Assembly (NCBI RefSeq): GCF_000014885.1
Contig: NC_011566.1
Location: forward strand, 3,329,501-3,393,500
Direction of reading: 5' to 3'
From: Shewanella piezotolerans WP3
GTDB lineage: Bacteria > Pseudomonadota > Gammaproteobacteria > Enterobacterales > Shewanellaceae
Length of the DNA stretch: 64,000 nt
Shown here: positions 9,536 through 20,400 of the stretch, piece by piece
Position numbering within the stretch: the stretch's first letter is position 1
Layout: each line of letters opens with the position of its first letter
Program-made: the position numbers and the translations under genes
Notes under the pieces: model-generated
Told to the model about the DNA's origin: nothing
Seen by the model: the letters and a program-made list of their open reading frames with translations, nothing else
The model's database searches: none

Positions 9536-10242
9536 TATACCCATCCGACATAAAAATGCAGGATTCAGCGGGAGTTTAATGGGCTTTAGTCACAGGTTCA
9601 TTGCTCCATGCTGAGCCTAAACACCTACATCTGACCTCCAGGGATGGAGGGAATGCCTTTAGCATGTTAGGAACATACTAGGCCATGTAGGTGAGGCATT
9701 GATTGCAGCTAATGGTCGATCCCTTGGTAAAATCAATAATACCAACCAGTATAAGAAGTTGATCTACTCAGAGCGTTTTTGGCACGCTAATTCAAGGCCG
9801 GCTAATTCAAAGTGAGTAATGACATAATGGTTATTCCCTTATGAGTTTATTCAACGCAGAAGTAGCAAGCCAAAAACACTCCTAAAGGCGAGTTTTAGCG
9901 GCTTTGATGCTGCGTTAATGAATTTGAACGTAGAATAACTATGCTCTTCATTCATTGCTAACCACATGGATGTGGTGAATGTCATTAATGCAGGAGCATT
10001 TAATGACCTTACCTCAAAGTCGCTAAACTCTCGCTGAGCGATCAAATCTTTATACTGATTGGTATAACACAGAGTAAAGCCCATGCTTTTTATATAAGAA
10101 AAGCCCATCGAAGAAGGGGTTGTGCAAGCCCACTTCGTGGTTGCGCCAACTTTAAAGGGAATAACCATTTCCACGTTAACGCGCCTAGCATTGAATTAGC
10201 ACAACAGCTCTGAAACAAGCATTTTCAAGTGGGATGGGTATA
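9536..10242. repeat. Non-autonomous element with terminal inverted repeats (MITE-like)
   Basis: The ends, 9536-9559 and 10219-10242, are inverted copies of one another over 24 bases with three mismatches; the outermost bases read TATACCCATCC on the left and GGATGGGTATA on the right. Inside are further inverted pairs: a perfect 15-base pair beginning AATGGTTATTCCC at 9826-9840 with 10155-10169, and a perfect 10-base pair GCTAATTCAA at 9801-9810 with 10191-10200; that 10-mer is also repeated directly at 9786-9795. No transposase is present. The only open frame inside (minus strand, 9851-10174) is spelled largely by the repeat sequence and I do not call it a gene. Confidence 0.65.
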
Positions 10243-10707
10243 TACAGCACTTTTATTGTGCTTTGGCATTAATCTCCAACCGTCCACCAATGGAGAATCG
10301 AGCGCTATAGTGACGGGTTGTCCCTAAAATAGTAAAAACATGCGCCTTTAGAGTTAGCAACAAAGAACAATCCCCTCAAAAATGGAAATGATGACCACAG
10401 ATAAACGTGCAATGATAAGCGCACTCTGGAGCACAGTAAGCACTTTCGCAGTGCACTCCAGAATTAGAATTTATCAATTAATTTCGTTAACAAAGTCAGC
10501 ACAGTTAAGGCACTCAAGCTTAGTTGTTAACACTTATCGCTTTAATCGCTAATGCTGTAATGTGGACAAATAATTTACGATTTATTTAACAAAACATGAC
10601 CCATTGCAAATTAGTCACTATTAAATAAAAAAATCAGTGCGTTTGTCGGTGAATATTGTTACTACAGGCTCAGGTAAACTCTTTCGTCATTTTCAGGTAT
10701 CGTTTTC
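10243..10707. other. Intergenic region upstream of avtA
   Basis: No gene is seen. A hairpin-forming inverted repeat lies at 10425-10434 (TCTGGAGCAC) and 10451-10462 (GTGCACTCCAGA, two extra bases in one arm). The region is AT-rich nearer avtA and should hold its promoter. Confidence 0.4.
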
Positions 10708-11958
10708 ATGCAGTATTCAAAGTTTGGTGAGAAATTTAATCGTAACTCCGGCATTAATCAGTTAATGCAAGATCTTAATGACGGACTGCGCACACCAGGT
10801 GCGATTATGCTGGGAGGCGGCAACCCAGCCACCATTCCAGCGATGCAGGATTACTTTCATCAAGCATCAGCAAAGATGTTAGCAAATGGCGAACTTGTAG
10901 CAGCTTTAGGTAATTATGATGGCCCTCAAGGGAAAAATACATTTCTAAAGGCGTTAGCAAACTTACTTAAAGAATCTTACGGCTGGGAGATCAGTGAGAG
11001 AAATATCAGCCTAAGTAACGGTAGCCAAAGTGCCTTTTTTAATCTATTTAACTTGCTTGCAGGCAAGCAAGTCGATGGCAGCCACAAAAAGATCCTTTTG
11101 CCTCTCGCACCTGAATATATTGGTTATAACGATGCGGGTCTCGATGATGATATTTTTATCTCCTATCGTCCTGAAATAGAGCAACTCGATAACCGCCTAT
11201 TTAAGTACCATGTTGACTTTGAGCAATTAGAAGTTGATGACTCCGTTGCCGCAATATGTGTTTCCAGACCGACAAACCCAACCGGAAATGTACTCACTGA
11301 TACTGAAATAGCTAAACTCGACGAGTTAGCTCGCGATAATGACATACCACTCATCATCGACAATGCCTACGGTACGCCGTTTCCCAATATCATATTCGAG
11401 GAGGTTACTCCTTTTTGGAACAGCAACACCATATTGTGTATGAGCTTATCAAAATTAGGTTTGCCAGGCGTTCGCTGCGGCATAGTGATAGCTAATGAAG
11501 AGATCACACAAGCGTTAACCAACCTTAATGGCATCATCAGCCTAGCACCAGGAGGCTTTGGGCCTGCGCTAGCAAAGCACATGATTGACTCCGGTGACCT
11601 ATTACGCTTAAGTGAATCGGTTATTAAGCCTTTTTATCAGCAAAAATCTGAGTTTGCTCTTTCACTGCTACAACAGTCCATCACAGATAAACGATTCAAG
11701 ATCCATAAACCTGAAGGCGCTATGTTTCTCTGGCTGTGGTTTGATGAGCTGCCGATTACAACCAAGGAACTTTATCGCCGTCTAAAAGAGCGCGGTGTAT
11801 TAATTGTGCCAGGTGAATACTTCTTTTTTGGTCAAAAAGAGGACTGGGCTCACGCACACCAGTGTCTACGGATGAACTACGTGCAAGACGAAAAACAAAT
11901 GCGTGCAGGAATTGCAATCATTGCTGAAGAGGTGAATAAGGCATATGAACAAATTTAA
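10708..11958 (+). CDS. avtA: Valine-pyruvate aminotransferase
   Basis: A PLP-dependent fold-type I aminotransferase that moves the amino group between valine (or 2-oxoisovalerate) and alanine/pyruvate, linking branched-chain and alanine metabolism in the cytoplasm. The 416-residue length and N-terminus (GEKFNRNSGINQLMQDL, then MLGGGNPATIP) are characteristic of AvtA and not of generic class I enzymes. The PLP lysine is in SLSKLGLPGVRCG near residue 249, with SRPTNPTGN upstream and a C-terminal arginine region (CLRMNYV) that binds the carboxylate. It stands alone with a terminator-like hairpin after it. Confidence 0.92.
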   Translation: MQYSKFGEKFNRNSGINQLMQDLNDGLRTPGAIMLGGGNPATIPAMQDYFHQASAKMLANGELVAALGNYDGPQGKNTFLKALANLLKESYGWEISERNISLSNGSQSAFFNLFNLLAGKQVDGSHKKILLPLAPEYIGYNDAGLDDDIFISYRPEIEQLDNRLFKYHVDFEQLEVDDSVAAICVSRPTNPTGNVLTDTEIAKLDELARDNDIPLIIDNAYGTPFPNIIFEEVTPFWNSNTILCMSLSKLGLPGVRCGIVIANEEITQALTNLNGIISLAPGGFGPALAKHMIDSGDLLRLSESVIKPFYQQKSEFALSLLQQSITDKRFKIHKPEGAMFLWLWFDELPITTKELYRRLKERGVLIVPGEYFFFGQKEDWAHAHQCLRMNYVQDEKQMRAGIAIIAEEVNKAYEQI

Positions 11959-12021
11959 TGAGCTCAGAAAATTAAGATAAATATCATCTCCGCATAGTAA
12001 ACAACTAAGCTCAATCCATAA

Positions 12022-12052
12022 AAATCCAGTACAAATAGTCTGTACTGGATTT
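12022..12052. terminator. Terminator-like hairpin after avtA
   Basis: A perfect inverted repeat with arms AAATCCAGTACA and TGTACTGGATTT. The T-run is short, but A/T-rich ends on both sides would allow termination of avtA and of the convergent receptor gene. Confidence 0.65.
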
Positions 12053-12126
12053 CATTAACGCATTCTAAACCAAACTATTTTGAATGCTTTCGTGACGACT
12101 AAAGCCCGTAACCATATGGAGGTTAA

Positions 12127-14976
12127 CTAGAACTTAAAGTTTAAACTCACATGCATAAAGCGACCAAGCGTGTCGTAAAAACCTGCAACAGTATTTGCAT
12201 TCGACGCAATAGTATTACCTACCATTGGAGGCTCTTTATCGAAAATGTTATTAACACCTGCTGTTACTGACATATAGTCAGTAAAAATATAGCTGCCATT
12301 CAAGTCAAAGTAGTTATACGCATCAATACCACCTTGTTCTACGAGGCGCTCATCCGCAGTACCATCATAATCAATTTCACCATAGTAACGCCATTTTGCA
12401 GCTAATACCCAATCATCTGCACTGTACTTAGCTGTCAATGTATGTCTCCATTTAGGAGATGCAAAACAGTCAGAGTTAACAGTTCCTGCACAGTCATAGT
12501 TGAATTCATCTTTACCAACGACTGGCCTTATCTCCTTTTTCATTGCATATGAGCCAATCAGATCAAAAGAAAGATCACCACTTGCCAATTCAAATAGATA
12601 ACTGGCAGAAGCATCTACTCCTTCCCATGTTCGACTGCTTACATTTCCTATAATATTTGTAACATAACCACTTTTTCCTAACCACAAGCTTCCTGACGGG
12701 CTACGGTTCACATTGCTACAGAAATCAGATTCACCACTAACGGCACAAATATCTAGAATTCTTTCAGCGCCTATATAGTCAATCACATTTTCCATTTCAA
12801 TATTAAAGTAATCAATAGAAAAACTTAGGTTATCTATTGGGTTAGCAACCAGCCCTAGCGTTAATGTCTCAGCTTCTTCTGGTTCAAGATCTGGTGAGCC
12901 ACCTGAGAACTCGTTGTATTGTCCTGCATCATTAGGGTTTAAGTTACCATATTGAGAAGCCGTCACCCCGGTGTTAGCACATTGTGCTGCGGTGTACTTA
13001 GTATTGCCTTTATCATCGGTAGTACAACCATCAGAGCCATCCCAAAGTTGAATCACTGGACTACCAAATAATTCATTTACATTTGGTGCTCTAACAGCTC
13101 GGTTAAAACTTGCACGGAACATATAATTATCAGCTAATGTATAATCGGCACCGACTTTATAAGTCCAGTCTCCACCTGTAGTTGAATAGTCTGAATAACG
13201 AGCGCCCAAATCAAATGCTAAATTATCTAGAACAGGAATTTGAACTTCCGTGAAAACTTCATTCACATCTATTTCACCGAATAGGCTTGGGTTAGGGCCA
13301 CCTTGCCCCAATAGTTGACCTTCTGAATATATAGTATCCGAAATTCGTTCATAGTTTTGTTCACGACGCTCGAAACCAAATACCATCGCGATAGCATCGG
13401 AAGCAGAAGGAACTGTAACCCCGATATCGCCAGTAACATAACCATTATAAATCGTTTGGGTTACCAATCCCGTTTGCGTTCCTACACCAGCCAGTTGTTC
13501 TGCTTGCTCAGCAGTGACTCCATCAGGCTCAAATACGTTGTAATACAGGCAACCGTCTTCTTCAACGCATTCAGTATCAACAGCACCAACTCTTGGCGCT
13601 ATCTTCGGTGACAGCAAATCATTTATGTAAACAGATGATGATGAAGTTGCGGAGTAATTAAAACTCACATCATAAGTCCAGTTATCATTTATATCGCCTT
13701 CAATTCCCGTCAAAATACGATATGAATTATGCTCAAGATTATTAGCACGAGCACCGCCTTCGACATTACGCTTACCGATATAGGCAACGAACTGATCTGC
13801 ATCAGTTTGATTAAACTCAGCCTGCAATTGCTGCTTCTGTAAGTCTGTCATTAATGGATTATTGTAATCCATCAAAATCTCTTCATCGTAGAATGTCCCA
13901 GACTCAGCAATTTGACCAGCAGTCCGGTTTTGCATAAACGAAAGTTCCACATACGGACGAGCATGATCGTTTATTTCATAATTTATAAATGAACCAAAAG
14001 AGATTCGTTCATTGGGACGCATGAAATGATTTATTGGTGCATAGTTATATCGATAACCATCATCAGGCTTAAACCCATTGCCATTGGGATCGGTATAGCC
14101 CCAATAATTTTGATCATAATCAACATTGCCGTTGACTACAGGATAAATATCAAAGTGTGCTAAAGGCGTTGTCGAAGAGCCAGCACATTCCGATTGTTTT
14201 GCATTCAATACACAAGAAGCATAGTCACGTGAGCCTTGCAGTAACTCATCATTTCGACGCCAAACTGCATAGGCTACAGCGTGACCTTTTCCATCACTAA
14301 ACTCACTGCCAATCGTGAGGTCGATATTATAGGTTTTACCATCAATATCCGTATTGCCAGATGGGTAGTCATAACCTTTCTCATCCATTAACCCTTGAAT
14401 GTAACCGTTATCATTATCATGTTGGTAACCTGAAGCGCCAACATTGATTGAGATACCATCAAAGCTCTTATCCATTATAAAGTTAACGACGCCTGCAACT
14501 GCATCCGCGCCATAAACAGCCGCTGCTCCGCCAGTCATCACTTCAACTCGCTTAATTAAAGCCGCTGGGATCTGGTTAATATCCGCATCTTGAGATGTAA
14601 TACTGCCGGCTTGCATTCTACGACCATTGATTAGTACTAACGTGCGGTTACTGCCTAGACCACGTAAATCTAGAGACGAGGTACCAGTTGCTCCATTTGA
14701 AAGAAATGAATTTTCTCCGGCTTCAAGTTGTGGCAGCTGATTAAGAATGTCTTCGACATTAGTAAACCCGCTCATTTTTATCTGCTCCGCATCCATCACG
14801 TGAATGGGAGAGGAAGTCTCCATATCAGTTCTTTTAATTCTTGAACCTGTGACTTCAATGCGCTCAACACTATCCTCTTCGTCTGCGAATACAGCAGGAG
14901 CTGCGAATGCGGCAGTCATAGCGCCACTGACGAGTGCTAAGCGTACAGAGTTGGTGAGTAAGTTATTCTTATACAA
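12127..14976 (-). CDS. TonB-dependent outer-membrane receptor
   Basis: A 949-residue outer-membrane transporter that takes up a substrate using TonB and the proton gradient. It has a signal peptide ending near AAPAVFA, a TonB box-like stretch (ERIEVTGSRIKR), a plug domain (about 45-165, with DILNQLPQLEAGEN and LVLINGRRM) and a long beta barrel ending in the aromatic HVSLNFKF. Several paired cysteines in predicted loops (for example CVLNAKQSEC) may form disulphides. This plug type is common in marine Alteromonadales, where many import oligopeptides or sugars; the substrate here is not evident. It has no coding neighbour for 860 bases upstream. Confidence 0.92.
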   Translation of the reverse strand: MYKNNLLTNSVRLALVSGAMTAAFAAPAVFADEEDSVERIEVTGSRIKRTDMETSSPIHVMDAEQIKMSGFTNVEDILNQLPQLEAGENSFLSNGATGTSSLDLRGLGSNRTLVLINGRRMQAGSITSQDADINQIPAALIKRVEVMTGGAAAVYGADAVAGVVNFIMDKSFDGISINVGASGYQHDNDNGYIQGLMDEKGYDYPSGNTDIDGKTYNIDLTIGSEFSDGKGHAVAYAVWRRNDELLQGSRDYASCVLNAKQSECAGSSTTPLAHFDIYPVVNGNVDYDQNYWGYTDPNGNGFKPDDGYRYNYAPINHFMRPNERISFGSFINYEINDHARPYVELSFMQNRTAGQIAESGTFYDEEILMDYNNPLMTDLQKQQLQAEFNQTDADQFVAYIGKRNVEGGARANNLEHNSYRILTGIEGDINDNWTYDVSFNYSATSSSSVYINDLLSPKIAPRVGAVDTECVEEDGCLYYNVFEPDGVTAEQAEQLAGVGTQTGLVTQTIYNGYVTGDIGVTVPSASDAIAMVFGFERREQNYERISDTIYSEGQLLGQGGPNPSLFGEIDVNEVFTEVQIPVLDNLAFDLGARYSDYSTTGGDWTYKVGADYTLADNYMFRASFNRAVRAPNVNELFGSPVIQLWDGSDGCTTDDKGNTKYTAAQCANTGVTASQYGNLNPNDAGQYNEFSGGSPDLEPEEAETLTLGLVANPIDNLSFSIDYFNIEMENVIDYIGAERILDICAVSGESDFCSNVNRSPSGSLWLGKSGYVTNIIGNVSSRTWEGVDASASYLFELASGDLSFDLIGSYAMKKEIRPVVGKDEFNYDCAGTVNSDCFASPKWRHTLTAKYSADDWVLAAKWRYYGEIDYDGTADERLVEQGGIDAYNYFDLNGSYIFTDYMSVTAGVNNIFDKEPPMVGNTIASNANTVAGFYDTLGRFMHVSLNFKF

Positions 14977-15788
14977 TGTAAATCTCCCTATATACTGTTT
15001 TTATCTACCTAAGTAGGCTGATTAATTACAAAGACGCCAAACTAGCGCGTTTACATCCTTGCAACATCCGGGATACAATATACACAGGTAAAGTTGACTT
15101 ACAACGACCAAAAATTTAGCTACTAGAAACCTAGAATTAAGTTTAATTGTAATAACAAATAAACGAGATTTTATGCTTTCCTTATTCCAATTAAGTTGAA
15201 ATTTTAATCGAAAACAGTGCAACCTGAGTGCACTTGATATGAAAATATGTGCATGAATTATTAGTCGTACTGACTAATTAACACATTGAATAACATAAGG
15301 TAAATAGAGACATTACAAGATATTCCTTTACCGTCATCAATAATTCGACGCTAACAAAACTTTTCATTTACTTAATGGTGAAGAGTTAAACCTATAGGCG
15401 TTCATTTTGCTGATTTTTAAGCATTGCAATCTTATTGAAGAGTGCATAAGCCTGAGTGGCCTTTAATCATAATTAATACTAGAAATGGAATGGAATATGT
15501 TTTAAATGTTTGTAATTGTTATAGTAAAAGACATAACAGCAACCTGTAACGCCACTTTTTCTTCCACACTAATCAGCTATAGCAAAATCAGCTAATTTCA
15601 TACTTATTGCTTACTACTATTTTGCTGTATTACATTTGAAGTGACTACATTGGGTAATCCACTCCACAATAAGCCAAATATCTAGTTAAAAGCATTCATA
15701 CAAGCGGCGCTTGACCGCACTGCCAGCGAGATAAATTGAGCGCTTTATGCAAAGATTGCAGATTATATCTTGGGTTAATCGAAAGGAG
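14977..15788. other. Long AT-rich gap upstream of the receptor gene
   Basis: About 800 bases with no credible gene in either strand; short open frames here lack ribosome sites and similarity. It should contain the promoter and control sites of the TonB-dependent receptor. I see no clear Fur box or riboswitch. Confidence 0.5.
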
Positions 15789-15818
15789 TGCGTAAGTTCA
15801 ATCCCTGTAACTTACGCA
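15789..15818 (-). terminator. Hairpin at the end of the metal-efflux gene cluster
   Basis: A perfect 10-base inverted repeat (TGCGTAAGTT / AACTTACGCA, 10-base loop) lies 25 bases past the last gene of the minus-strand cluster. It lacks a good T-run, so it may terminate weakly or protect the mRNA end. Confidence 0.5.
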
Positions 15819-15843
15819 TACTTAAAGCATAAGAAGCTATAGC

Positions 15844-16203
15844 TTAATGCGCATGCCCATGGCTTGTTTTAAAGTTGTCTCTGCGCTCAACGGCTGTGAC
15901 TTTGCCACTTTTATCAACGGAAAAATATAGCGTCTGTTCAATTTTGGCGTTATAGCCTTTAATAACATATCCATCGCCAACCTCTTCAGCCATAACAAAT
16001 TCTGACGTGGCAACAAGCGACCAGCTATCATCGAGCTTGCCTACAGACATTCCGTGATCTTTAACTGCGAGCATTTTTGCCGATGTTTGCGCTTGCTTGA
16101 TAGCCATGTCGGCATTGATGGTGCTATGACTATCACCATGGGCAAATGCTTGCGTTGATAGCGCCATGAGTCCGGCACAGATTAATACTGATAACTTATT
16201 CAT
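15844..16203 (-). CDS. Small periplasmic His-bearing protein (DUF6488-like)
   Basis: A 119-residue secreted protein with a signal peptide (MNKLSVLICAGLMALSTQAFA), beginning HGDSHS and ending GHAH after processing. The middle has a PepSY-like layout, with KQAQTSAKMLAV followed by strands. I associate it with the DUF6488 family, found beside CzcA-type pumps; that is recall, not a search. The His residues at both ends suggest metal binding, fitting a periplasmic chaperone or buffer for the pump. It is the last gene of the efflux cluster, 39 bases after the anchored protein. Confidence 0.75.
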   Translation of the reverse strand: MNKLSVLICAGLMALSTQAFAHGDSHSTINADMAIKQAQTSAKMLAVKDHGMSVGKLDDSWSLVATSEFVMAEEVGDGYVIKGYNAKIEQTLYFSVDKSGKVTAVERRDNFKTSHGHAH

Positions 16204-16242
16204 TTTCTCTCCTAAATCGAGTTTGTATTGAGCTAATAAAGA

Positions 16243-16779
16243 TTACTTCAAACCTTCAACGATATATTCACCGCTAAAGCTGAGCTGAATGTTGATACTT
16301 TTGTCCGTTTTGTTCTTCCAGTACCAACCGTGTGAGCCGTCGAACGGGACGGTAAAACTGCCCTTCATCTCAGGCAATGTGCCGATGGTGTAACTCTCAA
16401 AATAGCCCGTGGTATCGCCCGCCGGCTCACCGTGCAAGTCAACATAAAGATCGCCGCCATCTGTTTGCCATTCATAAGTGACTTTTTCAAATTTGTTCAT
16501 CGACAGCTTGTATTCAATGCCCTTACCCGCTGGCACGGTGAGTACCACAGATTGATTGGCACTATCGCCGCTTTGCTGAGCCCCTTGAGTCACCTCACCT
16601 TGCTCGTTAAACACGGTCAGCCCTAACGCCTTCCCCACACCCGTTGGATCGATGTTGTACTCAGCTGGCAAGATAAACAGCACTAATACGATGCCGGCAA
16701 CAATTGACGAACCTAAAGTCGCTTTAGTCAGCGAACCGTTATTTTCTGTTGAGCTCATAAAAATATTTCTCTTTTTCAT
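16243..16779 (-). CDS. Membrane-anchored periplasmic protein of the efflux cluster
   Basis: A 178-residue protein with one N-terminal membrane segment (SSIVAGIVLVLFILPAEY) and a soluble domain of strands (YKLSMNKFEKVTYEWQTDGG, then GSHGWYWKNKT near the C-terminus). Similar proteins are annotated only as transmembrane anchor proteins next to HupE-like and RND metal pumps. The start codon at 16779 overlaps the HupE stop (TAATG), indicating translational coupling; an internal ATG at 16758 with AAGAGAAA ahead is an alternative. The beta-rich domain could hold a metal or contact the adaptor, but this is inference. Confidence 0.7.
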   Translation of the reverse strand: MKKRNIFMSSTENNGSLTKATLGSSIVAGIVLVLFILPAEYNIDPTGVGKALGLTVFNEQGEVTQGAQQSGDSANQSVVLTVPAGKGIEYKLSMNKFEKVTYEWQTDGGDLYVDLHGEPAGDTTGYFESYTIGTLPEMKGSFTVPFDGSHGWYWKNKTDKSINIQLSFSGEYIVEGLK

Positions 16780-17477
16780 TAGTTAATAAAGTATCCAGTC
16801 AGCTGCATGCCAACTAGCATAAATCCAGCACTCATAAGTGCAATGTTGGTGACGCGAGCAAACTTGTTAAAGCTGCTGTGTCTACGCCAGTAATTAATCC
16901 CCAGTAATATGAACATCAGCGCCATAAATTGACCGAGTTCAACGCCAACATTAAAGGCGATTAAGTTAGCGACGAGTCCATCAGACGGCAGGTGAAACTC
17001 CTGAATTTTGGTGGCTAAACCAAAACCGTGAAACAGGCCAAAAATCAATACTGCGGCCTTAGGGTTAGGTTGTACCCCGAACACCTTTTTAAAGCCGCCT
17101 AAGTTATCAAAGCCCTTATAGACCACCGACAAACCAATGATTGCATCGATAAGATAAGCATTAACCTGTATGCCACCCAGTACACCCGACATCAGCGTTA
17201 AGCTGTGGCCAACAGTGAACATGCTGACGTACAGCAACACGTCCTTACTGCGACGTAGGAAGAATAAGACCCCGACTAAAAACAGTAAGTGGTCGTATCC
17301 GGTAACCATGTGCTTAGCGCCGATATACATAAATGGCAGGATCTGCACCCCGGTGTTACTTTGTAAAAAATTGCGCGTACTATCATCAACGCCATGGGCA
17401 AAGGCTTCTATGGAAACCAATGCCATTAACATCAATAATGGATACAGCAAATGCGTGAGCTTAAATCTACCTAGCAT
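16779..17477 (-). CDS. HupE/UreJ-family membrane protein
   Basis: A 232-residue protein with six or seven hydrophobic segments and the family's histidines in the membrane: TGYDHLLFLVGV, GHSLTLM and FGLFHGFGLATK. HupE/UreJ proteins are nickel or cobalt permeases in hydrogenase and urease clusters, and related His-motif proteins occur next to RND pumps. No hydrogenase or urease genes are near, so a role in metal handling with the CzcCBA pump is more likely. It overlaps the end of the pump gene by seven bases and is coupled to the next gene by TAATG. Confidence 0.82.
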   Translation of the reverse strand: MLGRFKLTHLLYPLLMLMALVSIEAFAHGVDDSTRNFLQSNTGVQILPFMYIGAKHMVTGYDHLLFLVGVLFFLRRSKDVLLYVSMFTVGHSLTLMSGVLGGIQVNAYLIDAIIGLSVVYKGFDNLGGFKKVFGVQPNPKAAVLIFGLFHGFGLATKIQEFHLPSDGLVANLIAFNVGVELGQFMALMFILLGINYWRRHSSFNKFARVTNIALMSAGFMLVGMQLTGYFIN

Positions 17478-20400
17478 TTCGATTTCTCTTCTATTAATTG
17501 TTGAGTTGGACCCGCTTTATTCGCCGCCTTAGCGTGGAATATGCGATATAAAGCAGGGAGAACAAATAGCGTCAGCAGCGTTGACGAAATTATTCCGCCA
17601 ATGACCACCGTGGCCAGTGGCCGTTGTACTTCTGCACCTATCCCGGTATTTAGTGCCATCGGCACAAAACCTAATGAAGCCACCAATGCCGTGGTAATAA
17701 TTGCGCGCAGACGCGTAAGTGCACCGGCAATAATGGCACCATCAAGGCTGAACTTATTGTCTTTACGCAGATCACGAATGAACGACACCATGACTAAGCC
17801 ATTAAGGATTGCGATCCCCGACAGTGCGATAAAGCCCACCGCCGCCGATATTGAGAACGGTATGCCCCGTAGCATTAACGCAAACACCCCACCTGTTAAT
17901 GCCAAAGGTACACAGGAGAAGATAATCATTGAGTCTCTCAACGAGCCTAACGCTAACAGTAGTAGGCCAATGATCAGCACTAGAGTTACTGGCACGACAA
18001 TACTGAGCCTCTCGGTTGCAGATTGAAGCTTTTGGTAAGTCCCGCCATACTCCAACCAGTAACCAGCAGGCAGTTCAACCCGCGCCTCGATAGAGGACTG
18101 GATGTCTGCAACAAAGCTACCTAAATCGCGACCACGAACGTTAGCACTCACCACCACTCTGCGTTTACCGTTCTCTCGATTGACTTGGTTAGCGCCAGCA
18201 ACGAGTTCTATCTCTGCCAGCTCCTGCAAGGGCACAAAGCCATTATTCGCGGTTTGGATCGGCAGTTGATGCAGATTGTCCACATCACTACGCTGACTTT
18301 CGGGCAAGCGCACCACGATGTCGAATCGTCTATCACCTTCATAGAATTTTCCTGCTGTTTCACCTCCTATTGCTACGCCAACCTGGCGCTGTAGCTCTGC
18401 TTTAGTTATTGAATATGCCGCCAGTCTGTCGTCTTTTGGCTGTATGGTTAAAATCGGTAAACCTTTTATTTGCTCAACTTGAATATCTGCCACGCCGTCA
18501 ACATCGCTAATGGCGGCTTCAATTTCAGCACCTAGACTGGCTAAGGTTTCAAAATCATCACCAAACACTTTAATTGCCAGCTCTGAGCGCACGCCGGCCA
18601 AGAGTTCGTTAAAGCGCATTTGAATAGGCTGTAAAAATTCATAGCGGTTACCCGGAACAGGCGTAACTAACGCTTCGATTTCAGCCACCAGTTCTATCTT
18701 GGTTTTACTCGAGTTTGGCCATTCATCGCGTGGTTTAATGATAATAAAGTTGTCTGCAACGCTTGGCGGCACCGCATCTGTGGCAACGTCAGCGGTGCCC
18801 ACTTTGGCGAAAATACGCTCGACTTCAGGCAAGGTTTGGATCCGCTCCTCAAGCGCTTTTTGCATCGCAATTGATTGACTAAGCGAGGTGCCTGGTATGC
18901 GTAGTGCATGCATGGCAATATCGCCTTCATCCAAGTTAGGCACAAATTCACTGCCCATTTTGGAGGCCATAAAACCAGCCGATGCCATTAACATGGTTGC
19001 GGTAATCACCACCAGCCAACGCGCCTTAAGCGCAAATATCAGTGCAGGGCGATACAGCGACAAACTGGTGTTAATAAAGATGTTTTCACGCTCGACGACA
19101 GGACCTTTAAATAGCAATGCAATCGCCGCAGGCACAAATGTTACCGACAACAGCATTGCGCTTAGAAGTGCGATAACAACGGTAATTGCCATTGGGTGGA
19201 ACATCTTGCCTTCAACGCCTTCGAGCGCAAAGATGGGCAGATAAACCGCGGTAATGATGAATACGCCAAACATCGCTGGACGAATCACCTCGCGGGTGGC
19301 TTCAAATACCAAATTAAGCCGTTCAGTTAACGGCAGCGTTCTATCCTTTGCTGCGTGACTTAAACGGCGCATACAGTTTTCGACAATAATGATCGCGCCA
19401 TCGACGAGCAGACCAAAATCCAGCGCACCTAAGCTCATTAAGTTTGCACTTACACGGGTTTGCACCATGCCTGTCACAGTCATTAACATCGCAAACGGGA
19501 TCACGGCTGCGGTTAACAGTGCCGCGCGCATGTTGCCTAACATTAAGAACAAAATAACCGTGACGAGAACGGCACCTTCAACCAAGTTCATTTTTACCGT
19601 GTTGAGGGTTTTGTCCACCAGCTTAGTACGGTCGTATACAGCGGTGGCGACGATCCCTTGCGGCAAAGTACTATTGATCTCAGCTAACTTTTTACCAACA
19701 TCGCGCGCCACTTTCTGACTGTTTTCGCCAATTAGCATGAACACCGTACTCATGACCACTTCGCGGCCATTTTGAGTGGCTGCGCCGCTGCGAAGCTCCT
19801 TACCTTCTTGGATGGTTGCCACGTCGCCCACGGTCAACACTTGATCAGTGCCCGTTTCGAGTGGAATACTGGCAAATTTTGTCAGATCTGCCACTTGCCC
19901 AGGAATACGCACTAGCCACTGAGCGCCATTCTTCTCAATAAAGCCAGCACCTTTATTTTGGTTGTGCTCACCGATCGCGGTGAGCACATCTTGCTGGGTG
20001 ATCCCATGAGCCAGTAGCTTTTCAGGTTCAATAGCGACCAAGATTTCACGCTTGAAGCCGCCAATAGGGTTAACCTCAACCACCCCCTCAACTTGCATCA
20101 ATTGCGGTCGAATAATCCAGTCATGTACGGTGCGAAGATCGGTTGGGGTAATCGTTTTGCCGTTCTCATCTCTGCCCCCCTCTTCAACATCGACGGTAAA
20201 CATGAAAATTTCACCAAGACCACTTGAGATAGGCCCCAGCTGCGGCTCTAACCCTAATGGCAGATCTGCTTTAGCAGCGCCAACACGCTCACTAATAAGC
20301 TGACGGGCGAAATACACATCGGTATCATCACTGAATATGGCAACCACTTGCGATAGGCCATAACGAGAAACTGAGCGGGTATTCACCAAATTGGGCACAC

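Noticed and set aside
9851..10174. 107-codon minus-strand open frame beginning MEMVIPFKVG
   Set aside because: It lies inside the inverted-repeat element and its start is part of a repeat arm; no ribosome site. Treated as non-coding repeat.
16779..17477. Nickel permease of a hydrogenase or urease cluster
   Set aside because: The HupE/UreJ similarity is real, but no hydrogenase or urease genes occur in the window; context is metal efflux.
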